A stretch of 64,000 nucleotides of DNA from Isoetes taiwanensis (GCA_021234155.1 JAJEKV010000075.1:4606230-4670229), one strand, 5' to 3'; positions 11,395 to 22,263 are shown, numbered from the stretch's first letter. Made by a program: numbers and translations. Notes: generated from the letters alone by a model not told the origin.

Positions 11395-12483
11395 AATAGC
11401 CACGGAGCTGGGAGTCACGACTTGTGAGTGGAACATATCTTACAGAACTTGTCGACCATTGGTTAAGTTTCCCATCCAGTCCTTTGTCAACCACCACCAG
11501 ATCCTGAAAAACACCGCCTACAAGGCTCACCATTCCTCCACCAGATTTTAACTGCTCCATTAGGGCATGTGGAATTTTTTATGCTACTGCATGCACATGA
11601 ATAGCTTCATATGGGGCATGTTCTGGCCACCCTTTTGCCCATCTTTACAATATTCACAATATAAAAATGTCATATACAAATTTCTATAGATATATTCTTC
11701 ATCCATATTCTGTATATGCTATAAATTTGCTTACCTCCTACATGCAAGGACAAGCAACCAGCTTCCAAAAGATGTGATGCCTTGCTACATTTTACGTTCT
11801 CCACTAACTGTGCAACAAGCTCTGGAATGTGCTCTATACCAACAACACGACCTTGCTCACCAACCAACAGAGCAAATGCTGCAGTTAGGTAGCTTGTTCT
11901 TGTGACAAAAGGAACATCAGATGTCTTTCATGACATTCATTGATTCACTTCCTCCCCATTTCCTGCAAAACTTTTATCTACTCATTTATTTGCATTTATC
12001 CTTTCCATTCCCTACAAAAATTCTAACTGTGACTCTTATTCAGTCAGCACTTATTTGCATCTATGCTTTCCATGAATCCAACAGACAACATTTATAGTAG
12101 TCTTTTACTACTACATGAAAATAATATTTCCCATTTTCTCGATAATAAAGATGGGCTCTTATATTTTTTAGCTAAAGCATAATTCAGACTCTAAAATATC
12201 AACTTGCCTGAACCAACATCAGGAGCATTCATTCCAAACTGAAGATGATTCTTTAGCAGCTCAAGACAGGCACCACGTATATGTGGGTCAGATATTGTTG
12301 CATTATATCCAATTGGCATTGGGCTATCAACAAGGCCATTTCACCCTGTGGAACAAGCAAACCTCGATCAATGAGCTCCATGATTTCAACAACCACTTTT
12401 CTTGATTTCATAGCCCCTGCTACAACATTTCGATCAGCCCCTTGTTGTCCTTGGCTTGAGCTCTCCAAAAAGCCGGAAGTCAA
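11395..12483 (-). pseudogene. PIMT (protein-L-isoaspartate O-methyltransferase) pseudogene
   Basis: An unprocessed, intron-containing minus-strand copy of the SAM-dependent enzyme that repairs isoaspartyl residues. Exon blocks: about 12,483-12,210 (SRKVVVEIMELIDRGLLVPQ, then SPMPIGYNATIS), 11,910-11,740 (VGEQGRVVGIEHIPELVAQ) and 11,640-11,395 (IPHALMEQLKSGGGMVSLVG, then SVRYVPLTSRDSQLRGY-stop). Lesions: a 1-bp loss after VPQGEMA, an apparent frame error at the next intron boundary, a frameshift in DGQK/GWPEHAPYEAI, and an in-frame TAA where the family has a Pro after IHVxAxA. The first intron has a GC donor. The first exon was not found. Intron retention argues for gene duplication rather than retrocopying. 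Confidence 0.85.
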
Positions 12484-13076
12484 AAAAAGCGTTAGCTCAT
12501 AGCGAGTGTTAAAATATAGTAAGGATTTGCATATATGATATCTCTATAATAAGTCCATGTTTGTCACCAATAATAAAGCTAAGAAAAAAGACATTACTTA
12601 ACTTGAAATATAACAACCAAGAATGCCATCAAGCAGGACATAGCAGAATTACCATATTAGGTTGCATGACGGCTCTACCCATAATTCTTTAAGTGAGATG
12701 ATGCATTATGTGAACAAGAATGAGAGCAACACTGTATTAATTAGACTTGAAACAATCAAATAACTTACTGGCATAGGTAGAATTTCAAATTTTCTGAGCA
12801 GGGGACAGGAACTTGTAGTAAAGAAGTAGCTCTAGAAATATTCAATGATTCGCAAAAATAAATTGACAGAGAGGTGATGAATAATATACATGATCCAGAA
12901 AAAAATATGTCTTATATGCTATTCACAGGATAATACTAAAGCGTTCTAATCTACAAATATAAGAAACAAATATCATACACTTTAGGCTATGGCAACGCAA
13001 AGCTTCCTGTGGCTATGGCAGTGTTTCGATCCACAAAGCTCCAAAAATATGCAAAATCAGATTAAGAACATACCGT

Positions 13077-13520
13077 GCTGTTCAAGATGAAAGCATATCC
13101 TTTCTTGAAGGCCAGAGTCTGGCATAAAGGAGCTCATCTGCATCCGCTGCATCTAAATTTCCTCGTCCAATTAGAGTCCGACAATAGCTGGTTAGACCGT
13201 TTCTAGAACGTTCAGATGCAGACAATACAAAAAGACATGACCACGAAAAACGGATCACTCTAAGAAGCATTCGGTTGAGACTTGTTCACACGGGCCTTCA
13301 ATGGATCTTCAAGAAAGTAGCAACTCCGTCTCTTAAGCACCGGTTAGCCAGTTTCCAAGTGGATGCCCAAGGACAGCGGCCAGCGCTAGTTTACACCCTA
13401 TAGCAAGTTTGGAGTAGTCATTGTTATATTCTTGGCATATACTAGCATATACTTGGAATATGCCATAAACCCACATGGACAAGGGCTTGCTCCCCTAGAG
13501 GCAATCCAAAAAACATTATC
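13077..13520. repeat. Diverged repeat, copy 2 (partner at 6,401-6,620)
   Basis: This is the longer copy of the repeat described at 6,401. It carries an extra internal segment containing a 62-codon minus-strand ORF (13,082-13,270) that I do not recognise. Because the copies sit on both sides of the LINE and PIMT pseudogene, they could mark a segmental duplication or an old mobile element. Confidence 0.55.
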
Positions 13521-14309
13521 TAACATTCCTATTACTACACATATCAACATACTTCTCATTTTTTTCACTTTTTAAAATAAATATACTAGAAAAATGCCTT
13601 GCTAAATTAGAAACAATCTCACCTGATAGCAAACATGCATAATCTTGAATAAAATTTTCAATAGCTTCTATTCTAGAGGGCTATCTAAAGCTTTTATTGA
13701 TCCATATTTGTCGACAATTTCATAAAGGAGAAAGTTTATATGAGTTTTGTACTATACAATTCTTTTATACAATATGTTTACAAGAGCATAGACTTCGTTA
13801 TTTATAAATTGAGCCTACTTAATTCAATGCTAATTTTTGAAGAGTTTACATATTTAGTTGATTACAAACTAAGTTGGAAAGGCCACAATTGTACATCAAC
13901 ACTCGTGTCAAAGTCACCCAACAACTACAAAAACCATCCAACACGAAAATCTACATTGCAATTGTAATGTTCTCGTCAATTGTGAAAATCTTTAGTAATC
14001 CGGAATCCGGATTAATAATGTCATCGTATAGCCCTATCACATACTATTCAAATTCACAATACCTTCTAAATACAATCATATAGCTTTATCATGTAGCACC
14101 GAAATTCACACCCTTTCCCTATCGCCGCTCTATATGTATAGCTTGCAAGTCGTATTTAATTAAAGTGGGACAAATCTTGCATTTTGGGACTCGGACTGAA
14201 AATGGGACTCATACCTCATAAAAAAAATTTCTGACAAAGAATTGGGTTACTTGTTTTCCTCATAAATTTTACAAACCACTAGTTGAGAAAGTTTTCAAGC
14301 TTCTCAATA
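13521..14309. other. AT-rich spacer
   Basis: No gene, RNA or recognisable element seen. Short plus-strand ORFs here have low-complexity, AT-driven composition. Confidence 0.4.
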
Positions 14310-15110
14310 TTATCTACCCTCATACAATGATATAGCATGGAGGTTGCTCATGGCTTTGTCCATCTCCCTTTTTGGGATCTTGTGTGTGTTGTCCTTTGCA
14401 ATGTGAGAACTTGGATATGACCATACCACACACTCCACCAATTCCCTCCTTTGAGGATCAGCATGATTTGCCCTCCACTTCTTCTCCCAGCAGTCAGTGT
14501 ATTGCTCCTTCAAGTTGCCCTTCTTGTGCCTCCCAATGGGCTCCCAATATTGAATTTGGAATCCAGGACGCAACTCCTCTCCATCAGGCATAGTGGTGGT
14601 TACATCAGAGAGTGCCACCCCTAACCATAGACAATCCTCATCATCAGGCCTTACTAGCACAAAGTATCCTTCCTTGATGTCCTCAAAGGGATCCCACTCA
14701 GGAAGATCAAACCACTTCGGCTTTGAGGCCTTACTTCCCACAAACCACTTGGAACCCTTGTTAGGACCCAAGTGAACATTCTTAGACGTGCTTGCTCGTT
14801 GGGAACCCTCCCATCTTGACTCTGGCAAGAACCCGTCTCTCAGCTCCCTCCCACATGGTTGTTCAGTTTCTAAACATGTCACAACTTTCTCCCAGTACTT
14901 GACTAGGGAGTCCATTTGATTTTTCTTAAGAGTGGAGGTGTGCTTTCCATTTCGAACATCATCCCAGTGCGTTATATAATCCTTGATGCCCTTCACTAGT
15001 TGGCTAAAAGTCTTTGACAGTCTTGAAGGGAGGTGGTTGTTTTGGCTGCCCTTTAGGAATGAGAACTTCACTAGCAGCACCCCGTTGCCACAACTTGCTA
15101 TTCTAGGCAT
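14310..15110 (-). CDS. Unidentified 266-residue protein, possibly chromatin- or transposon-associated
   Basis: A single uninterrupted minus-strand ORF, much longer than chance in this AT-rich DNA. The N-terminal third is basic and helical-looking (IKDYITHWDDVRNGKHTSTL near residues 42-61). A linker rich in Ser/Lys follows. The C-terminal half has aromatic patches: PEWDPFEDIKEGYFVLVRPD, then LWLGVALSDVTT, FQIQYWEPIG and ECVVWSYPSSHI. The order 'YFVLVRP..LWLG.A....IQYWEP' suggests a small beta-barrel module of the kind that lines chromatin readers or plant transposon-associated proteins, but I cannot name the family. It may be the last exon of a longer gene, as no upstream exon is evident. It lies on the same strand as, and downstream of, the methylase remnant at 17,727-18,352. 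Confidence 0.5.
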   Translation of the reverse strand: MPRIASCGNGVLLVKFSFLKGSQNNHLPSRLSKTFSQLVKGIKDYITHWDDVRNGKHTSTLKKNQMDSLVKYWEKVVTCLETEQPCGRELRDGFLPESRWEGSQRASTSKNVHLGPNKGSKWFVGSKASKPKWFDLPEWDPFEDIKEGYFVLVRPDDEDCLWLGVALSDVTTTMPDGEELRPGFQIQYWEPIGRHKKGNLKEQYTDCWEKKWRANHADPQRRELVECVVWSYPSSHIAKDNTHKIPKREMDKAMSNLHAISLYEGR

Positions 15111-15660
15111 CGCCCTAATTTGTATAAGGAGAAAAGGATCATAATCGAAGATGCTTTTTGCTGTTGTTCTATATTTCTTGTATGCTTATTACAAGCGACT
15201 CAATCGCACGTTTGGCTTTCAAATTCCTTTTCTTTTTTGTTTATTGTGGGTTTTTTACAGATAGGTAGCTGTTCATGATTCTCAACCTTTTTGCTTTCTT
15301 GCATTATCCGGCTTTGCTTTTCTGATTTCTTGCATCTAACAAGGTGGCAAATTAAACAGATGTGGCAGCACTTCCATTTCAAATATTCCCTTTAAAAAAC
15401 ACATGCTCTTAAAACTGAGATTTTTAGGCTGAACTTGAAAATTTCCAAGGGTTCAGATTATTTTTTCATGCATTTTGGCACCACATTAAGTGCATGGTTT
15501 GTTTTTGTAAAACAACATACTTAAAAAGAGCTAAAAGTTAGAAATGATTATGAAGGCTAGGAAATCGAGATAGCAAAACCATCAAATTTGAGAAAAAAAA
15601 TAAAAACCATTCTATTAGATATTTTCAATACATCAAATTTGGCAGTAAGAATAATATTGT
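15111..15660. other. AT-rich spacer
   Basis: No gene seen. The right edge reaches the displaced 3' end of the methylase gene described at 17,727-18,352. Confidence 0.4.
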
Positions 15661-15721
15661 CAAAAAATGTTTGAAGAAGAAGTCAAAGATCTAATTCATT
15701 GTCATCCTCAATATTCTTGCT
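15661..15721 (-). pseudogene. Displaced 3' end of the DNA-methylase gene
   Basis: Read on the minus strand across the LINE insertion, the methylase frame would continue from STSSKNIED into DNELDL and a TGA here. The first 17 bp (15,705-15,721) are the left copy of the LINE target duplication. This is the stretch the LINE separated from the rest of the gene. Confidence 0.7.
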
Positions 15722-17726
15722 GAAAACACTCGAAGAGCATGTTGAGCATTTGCAGCTCAATTTTGAATCTTTTGAGGCCACATGGCTTAGGGCAGGTTAT
15801 GATAGGATTATATAACCTGTATTGACCGCCGGTGCTTAGGGCTGCCGGCAGTTTTCCTTGTAACTTGAGCATCTGGACTTCGTTTTTGATGATCTTTAGT
15901 TCATTAGAAAGCTTGTCTCGAGAGGTCTCCATCAATATCAATTTTGTTAGGATTTGCTATCAGGTTAGGGGCCGGATTTGGGTCTGTTTGATTTCGGCCA
16001 GGTATAGTAGGGATGGGGAAGACAGATATGGCTCCAGCATCCAAGGCGGCAGCAAAACGGCGTGAGCCTACCACCAGTTTGGTGATACGTGATCCCCCAG
16101 TTGCTGCGCAAAAAGAGGTAAATAATTCAGCTGAAAGCTCTTTGCCTTCGGTGGTGGCTTCTCCAGTGCTGCTTGAAGAAAGGGATTTTCCTCCTTTGCA
16201 AGGCGCTGCGAATAAGGGTGCAGAAGTTAATGGGAATTTGCATCAAACAAGTACAGATTCCACTCCTAATGTAGTTCCTCAGCCTCAGGCAAATGAGTCA
16301 TCTGATTCGGTTGCAAAAGTTTCATATCAAAGATTTAGTGATTGGCTTTGTAAGGATATATCTAATGAATCTAGAAAGGCAAAGGTAGCAGCTTCTTTAC
16401 AGGTATTGTCTGAAGGGAGTAAGGAGGAGTTGTCGGCAATCTTGGACACCTTGAAAGCCCGACAGGCTCAACTTCAACAAGAATTGTCTCCAGATGATAT
16501 ATTTTACCAGTCTGACTGTCGGAGTGTGGTTCAAGCGTCTGGTATTCCTGTAATTGAGGTGGACCATCGAGCTTATATTAAGTGTGCTGAGAACTTATCT
16601 TCCTGTGCAGTTCTTGGGTATTTTACTGGTGGCTATTTAGATTTTTCTCAGTTCCGTGTTTGGTTATCTCGGCTTTTGAGACGCCTTCAACTTCCTCCTT
16701 TTCAGTCCATCAAGTTGCTGGCAAAAAACTTTGTTCTTATTATGTTTGAAAGTAGTGATGCAGTGGACTCTTTGGTATCAAGAGGGATTGATCCACTTGG
16801 TGGGGAATATATAATGTACCAGCATTATTCTCCTGGCTTTACACCAGATATGGTTCGTGCATTAAAGATGCCTTGCTGGTTCTCGTTACCTAATCTTCCT
16901 CCTGATCTAATGGCTCATCAATTTCTAGTAGCAATTGCAACGGGACTTGGGGTTCATATCTCACATTCCATCATGAATGGTAAAAGAATTTGTGTTTCTA
17001 TGCCAGTGGACTCGGCTTTACCAGATTGTATAGTTGTGAAGAGCGGGCCTTGGTATAAAAAGCTGGATCTTAAACTTCTGAATGGTCCAGAATTAGCTCG
17101 TCTGTTTCCTGATAAGGAGGCTTTTATTAGCTTTCGTCGAGGTACTTGTGCGTCTCAGGCATCTGTTTAACATTCTTCCCAGGTTCAAGCTCCCATTGTT
17201 ATTTCTTCATCTGTTCATGATCAACCTTTGCCAGTTGCTTTGCATTCCTCGGCTATGGAAGATGCTCTACACACAGTTCCGGTGGTGTCATCCTTAGCAC
17301 CATCAGTTGTAGCTATAGTTCCTACTACTCTCCACGATGTTGCTTCTGCCCCTCATGCTTCTGAGCTTGTTATAGCTGATGGTCCTAATATTCAGTGCGC
17401 TAAAGAGTCATGGCAGCAGGTCAATTGAAAGAAGGCAGCTAGGAAGAAGTCTGTTATGTCATCTCACGAGGCTATCATGCCCGTACTATTCAGTGGCATG
17501 ATAATTTGATGTCTGTTGATGATCATCTCGATGACGCAGATCATGATGATTGTGATGAGGCTATTAAACGCCTCAAGGTGGCACAAGGAGTATGATTATA
17601 TTCTGCGTATGGGTGGTTGTGCTTAGTGGACTATTTCGTCCTCTAGGTTTTGAGTCCCATGTCATAGATCCCTTGTATATATCTTGATTTTCCTTGATAA
17701 TAAATTGTCGTCCTTCAAAAAAAAAA
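15722..17726 (+). mobile_element. Short L1-type LINE with ORF1 only, flanked by 17-bp target duplication
   Basis: A 2.0-kb insertion flanked by identical TCCTCAATATTCTTGCT copies at 15,705-15,721 and 17,727-17,743, ending in a poly(A) tail of about ten A (17,717-17,726). It contains ORF1 but no endonuclease or reverse transcriptase, so it is either an internally deleted L1 or a non-autonomous derivative mobilised in trans. Its insertion cut off the last codons of the methylase gene on the other strand. Confidence 0.9.
16013..17428 (+). pseudogene. LINE ORF1 with DUF4283-like domain
   Basis: ORF1 of the short LINE, 16,013-17,170, continuing in the same frame after a TAA (GTT TAA, where GTT CAA would keep the frame) to 17,428, where a second stop reads VN-TGA-KKAARKK (probably Trp lost). 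Residues 1-100 are disordered and Ser/Pro/Ala rich. Residues about 180-350 carry the plant L1 ORF1 core: KLLAKNFVLIMFESSDAVDS, then PCWFSLPNLPPDLM and VVKSGPWYKKLDL. This domain is usually linked to RNA binding in the LINE particle, often with a CCHC knuckle, which I do not see. Both stops fit C-to-T/G-to-A transitions, i.e. decay by methylcytosine deamination. Confidence 0.8.
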
Positions 17727-18352
17727 TCCTCAATATTCTTGCTTGAAGTTGACTGATCCTTTTCTGCAGTATGCACCCTTGGGGGTGACTGAATAGGCAT
17801 TGTTTCTTCGGAAAGGACAACTAGAGCTACCTCTTTCAGCTCTGCAAATCTGACCTCGTCATCTATAGAGCTTGTGAGCGGAGGCTGTACCTCTGAAGAT
17901 GTCATTTTTGCAAACTCAGATGAAGAATTGACGCCCAACTCAGTGTTCTCATCTGGTAGAGTAGGTACAACAGCTGGTCTCATCTTTATGAAGTTAACAA
18001 CCTCCTTATCTATATCTACAACAACACAATTGTGGCCTTTCTTAAGTGCACAGGCTACAATAGTACCTGAGCCCGAGAAAGCATCAAGTACCCAATCTCC
18101 TTGACGTGAAAACATGTCAATTAGATGGTTGATAAGCTTTTGGATCTTCTAATAATAATTTACAATCCTGCCCTATGCATTTGGGTCTTACTGCTGGAAA
18201 CACCAAAACATTGGAGAAGTCCGAGCAACCAGCAGTGTTAAAGTGCTCCATAACTCTCTTATCGTCAAAGCTCCAGTAAGCAACGTGAAGATATTCCACC
18301 TTGCTCAACAATCTGGGGCCTCCAGCATGGTAGTTGATGTTGGTTTTGTACC
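17727..18352 (-). pseudogene. N6/N4-type DNA methylase gene, truncated by LINE
   Basis: Minus-strand remnant. An acceptor (TTAG/G) at about 18,352 opens an exon with NTAGCSDFSNVLVFPAVRPK, then after a frameshift in an AAAA run near 18,145, LINHLIDMFSRQGDWVLDAF followed by SGSGTIVACALKKGHNCVVV and DIDKEVVNFIKMR. LDAFSGSGT is the SAM-binding motif I of the N6_N4_Mtase family (DNA adenine-N6/cytosine-N4 methylases). The Ser/Thr-rich tail runs to 17,727, where the LINE begins; the original stop lies beyond it at about 15,660. The catalytic (D/N/S)PP(Y/W) motif would be in an upstream exon I could not find. Either a pseudogene, or a gene using an altered C terminus with one sequence error. Confidence 0.7.
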
Positions 18353-18644
18353 TAAGGATGAAAACAAGTCTAGTTAGTATAAGAAGTAAAAAGATTTAAC
18401 GCTTTCTATTTCAGAATAAAAGAAAACTTAGACAAAAAGTACTTGTTTTAGTAAAATACATGATAGAAGTATAGGTCATGATAAATTTTCTTAAGTCAGA
18501 ATATTAAATATGAGAACCGTTACAGGTGATCTGAAGATATGCATATGCTTAGAAAACTGTGTACCACATAGTCAATGTGGACATAAGTGTGCATGGAGAT
18601 ATGTGGGAAGATACAATGGTTAAGAAAAGAGCAATGGGCTAGAA
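18353..18644. other. Spacer between methylase remnant and copia LTR
   Basis: AT-rich. Nothing recognised apart from the intron side of the methylase acceptor. Confidence 0.4.
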
Positions 18645-19091
18645 TGTTAGGAGGATATAATAACCATAAGGTTGGCATTATTGTCGAGTGGTGGTTATGG
18701 AGTTATTATTATTAGAAATGTAAAACATGGTCGAATTAGAATTTGACAAAAACAACTGAAATGGGAACTCGGTGCTGCAAAACCGTCAGGAATATAGATC
18801 TCAGATTTGAAGATTGAATTATCAGTTTGATCGATTGCATTCACGAATTTGGGATAATCGGTGATGAGTGATCGGATTTGATCACGTGCTTGTGCTCTCG
18901 AAGGATATTGCTGCTACAGTGCTTGGCTTATTTATTTGAATAGTAATGCTTGAGAACAATATTTCTATTGAATAGTAGAATGCCATTGTTTAAGGGTTAA
19001 GACTTTTTCAACCTATACTATTCAATTAACTAAGTAGTATTGTGATCCCAATACCATTGTTAAGGAAGTTAAACTCACATTTTCTCTAACA
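18645..19091 (+). repeat. Putative 5' LTR of the copia element
   Basis: Starts TGTTAG and ends CTAACA, a perfect terminal inverted pair, and is followed at once by the primer binding site. No second copy was found to prove the left border, so the start is inferred from the inverted ends. Confidence 0.6.
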
Positions 19092-19092
19092 T

Positions 19093-19104
19093 TGGTATCA
19101 GAGC
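19093..19104 (+). promoter_or_regulatory. Primer binding site for initiator tRNA-Met
   Basis: TGGTATCAGAGC, the common plant copia primer site complementary to the 3' end of initiator tRNA-Met, one base after the LTR end. Confidence 0.9.
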
Positions 19105-19117
19105 CTGGCACAACATA

Positions 19118-20196
19118 ATGGCAAGCAGGTTTGGAGCAGGATTGTTGGGAGCAATTGAAGTGTTTAAAGGACGATTTGGCTTTCAAGTTTGGAAAGAAAA
19201 GGTAAAACATGTTCTTGAAGTAGAGGATTTGTGGTATCTCATTGAGAATGATGATACTAATTGTGTCACTAGTGTCCAACTTAGACAAGTGACTGCTAGT
19301 AGTTCTTCTGCTAATAATGAATCTGCAGGAGATAGAACAGTAGAACAAGTAATTATAAGAAGTGTAGTTGCTGGTGGTGATTGCAAGTCCGAAGAGGCAA
19401 AGATTAAAGAAGCCCAAGGCATAATTATGAACAAAGTTGGAGACAGTATTGTGATAAGAATAAGAGGTAAGAGTCCAAAACAAATGTGGCAATATATGCT
19501 TGAGACTTATGAAAAGAAAACTTCATCTCAAGTAGATGTATTGGAACAAGAATTCAGAAAACTCAAATTTAGAGAAAAGTATAATGTTTTGTCAATGTAG
19601 TTGAGGACCTTGAAGGAGCAGGAGTTTATCTGTCTCAAGAACAGCAAGTTTGCAAGTAGCTAGAGCAGTTGGAGATATTGGGCAGCTGTCAGTATTTATA
19701 AGAAATGTGGCAAAGACTAGAATTTGAGGCAGAGAAAATGTTGAGGATAGAGATAGAACAGCAAAAAATACTTATTAATGATGATGAAAATGCAGGAATT
19801 TCCTTTGCAAAAAGAAAGGGAGGATCAAGCACACGAGGAAGAGGTAAAATAGGACCATGTTATGCATGTGATTCTTATGGTCGTATTATTATCAACTGTC
19901 CTAAGATCAATAAAGAAAGTAAGGAAAATAATTGCTATTCATGTGGAGGTCGAGGTCATTTTGCATCCAGCTGTCCTACATCCAAGGCAATGAGTAAAGG
20001 AAGAGGAAGAAGCACAAAAGGAGGAGTTTCCTTTTCTGGAGGAAGAGGTAAAGAGAAAATACATGAAGCTAATATATCTGAGAAAATTGCTCCTGAAGAT
20101 GAAGAAGATGTTGGAATACTGGAGCTGTTTGATCTTGAAGGAAATGTAGTCAATCTTAAGAATGTACTTTGTGTACCTAGTCTAGTGAGAATTTGA
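19118..20196 (+). pseudogene. Copia gag
   Basis: ATG at 19,118 opens FGAGLLGAIEVFKGRFGFQV and later GKSPKQMWQYMLETYEKKTS, typical of the UBN2/DUF4219-type gag of plant copia. A TAG at 19,598 and a frameshift break it. The second block (19,705-20,196) carries two zinc knuckles: CYACDSYGRIIINC, in which the His is replaced by Arg, and an intact CYSCGGRGHFASSC. Gag packages the element RNA into cytoplasmic particles. The acidic tail joins directly to pre-integrase sequence, showing loss of the protease. Confidence 0.85.
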
Positions 20197-21200
20197 TCTC
20201 TATAAGTCAGTTGGTTGACTTAGGTTTCAATGTGGTTTTTGAAAAACCAGATTGTAAGATCTTTCTTGGGAATCAATTAAAATTTCTTGGCAAGAGAATT
20301 GGCAATATATTTGGCATATGTTCTGAATCTTTAGAAAGCATAAACATTGCAACAGTTGCAAATATCGATACTTGGCATGAAAGACTCTGTCATACTAATT
20401 TTACGAATATTGAACAGTTGAAAAACAAGGGATTAATTGAAATGACAAAACAGACAGGAAGCAAATTTTGCAACGGATGTATGCTGGGTAAAAGTTACAG
20501 GTTACCATTCAAGAAATCTACAAAACGTGCTACCGAAGTACTAGAGCTTGTACACATGGATCTTTGTGGACCTCTCAACATTATTGGCATAATAGGAATA
20601 AGGTACTTTATCACTTTTATAGATGATTTTAATAGATGAACAAAAATTTATTGTCTGCATACCAAAGATTTAGCATTTGAAGCTTTTAAAATGTATGTAG
20701 CTGAAATGGAATGCAACACTAGAAAGAAAGTCAAATGTGTTAGATCAGACAGAGGAGGAGAATACATGTCAAAAGAATTTAACAGGTTTTGCATTGAAAA
20801 GGCTATAAAAAGACAAGTAACCTGCAGCCATACACCTCAGCAGAATGGTGTTGCTGAAAGGAAAAACAGATCCATACTGAATGCTGTCAGATCCATGTTA
20901 AAGCATTCAGGACTTCCAAATTTTCTTTGGAAAGAGGCTGTTAAGACAGTTGTGTTTGTTTAAAACATGCTACCATCATCAAGTATAGAAGGAGAGGGCC
21001 TAGATAAGCTATGGTTCAATAAAGATCCAAATTATGGCAGGTTGAGAACATTTAGATGCCTAACATATACTCACATTCCAGAGGAACAAAGAAGAAAATT
21101 AGATGATCGAGCTTGGATTACATATTTAGTTGGTTATGATGATGTTTCAAAAGGGTACAGGTTTTATAATCCACAAAACAGAAAAATGTTACATTTATAG
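20193..21200 (+). pseudogene. Copia pre-integrase and integrase
   Basis: One frame with a TGA at 20,637 (Trp expected) and a TAA at 20,961 (Gln expected). It contains the gag_pre-integrase zinc region (WHERLCHTNF ... CNGCMLGKSYRLPF), and the integrase core with HMDLCGP, FITFIDDFNR, VRSDRGGEYMSKEF and HTPQQNGVAERKNRSILNA, giving the D,D,E set. The integrase C-terminal region ends near 21,200 at YNPQNRKMLHL, just before where RT would start. The related copia at 54,463 is diverged from this one. Confidence 0.9.
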
Positions 21201-22263
21201 AATCACAGCTCTACAATAAAAGGCTAGTGTCAACTATAAACTTGGACACTAGTTTTCTACAGAGCAACAATATTTAAATTCCGTTACTTGACATTTGTCA
21301 TTATGCAGATATCTACGAGAAATGCAAAGGGTCCATCTTCAAAGATATTTGAAGGAGGTGAAGACAAATTTCCTAGGGCATTTCTAGAGGTTACAATCGC
21401 TAGATTAGGAGTTTGAAGATCCAAGTGTGGAAACTAGTCCATGTCATGTTCTAAATGACGTAGCAGACACATGGGTGGGCTAAGAACTTAGGAATCCTTG
21501 TACCCTAGTAAAGGCAAGCCTGTTAAAAAAAAAAGGAAAAAGCCAGCGTTAAAGATTTGTTCAATGCTCAAGTTCAAGGACCTCTGCAAAGCGATAAGAC
21601 CATGCGTCGCCTCCTAAATCTTTATCAAGACAAAAATATTTCGAGAAATAAAAACAAAAAGTGAAACAACATTATATAGTTAGATGAAGATGAATATTTA
21701 GGCATCTCTTATAGGAAACTCTTGTATGTTTGATTAGTTCTTCCTCTTGCACATTCAAAATGTGAATACACCATAGCAAATTGCTTAAAGATTTTGTTTA
21801 GTACCACCTCCATGTACAGAGCAACAATAACACCATTCCACAATGCTTCTAAAATAATTGAAAAAGACCCGTCACAACCAAGAAAAGGCATGACCAATGT
21901 AGGTTACGTATGCATATGTAACCTTTTGAGTACTCACCATACCGAACAATACGTACAGAACGTTTTTATGCATGCTGCCTATGGGGGGATACGTTAAGTT
22001 TTTCTGAGGTACGTTTGTGTAAGGTGCTTTACATTTTCAAAGGTACTGTACATTTTTATACGGGTATGGTACATATCGTACCTTTGAACTTTTAATGTAC
22101 CAATTTTCTTTAGGTACTTTAAATCTCTCGAAGTACGTTATGATGTACTGTACGTAAAAACCGTACGTAAGTATGACACTACACTGTCCCAACCTAGTTG
22201 AAGTATGCAAATCCATCACCACAATTGTGAATTTGTAGATTGACTCTATTTAATATACGTCCT
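21201..22263. other. Non-coding stretch with a GTAC-rich patch
   Basis: No gene. About 21,900-22,180 is rich in GTAC and TACGTA motifs (GTACGT, GGTACG, CGTACG), including the palindrome-like GGTTACGTATGCATATGTAACC spread over 21,901-21,922. The copia element's missing 3' LTR was looked for here and not found. Confidence 0.45.

Larger units (their letters stand above)
18645..21200 (+). mobile_element. Decayed Ty1/copia retrotransposon, 3' half missing
   Basis: Plus-strand copia with a putative 5' LTR (18,645-19,091), initiator-Met primer site, gag, pre-integrase and integrase. Reverse transcriptase, RNase H and the 3' LTR are missing, and the protease also appears deleted: the gag frame passes from the knuckles to the pre-integrase domain without a DTGA-type motif. 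Frames are broken by stops of the TGG-to-TGA and CAA-to-TAA type. Confidence 0.9.
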
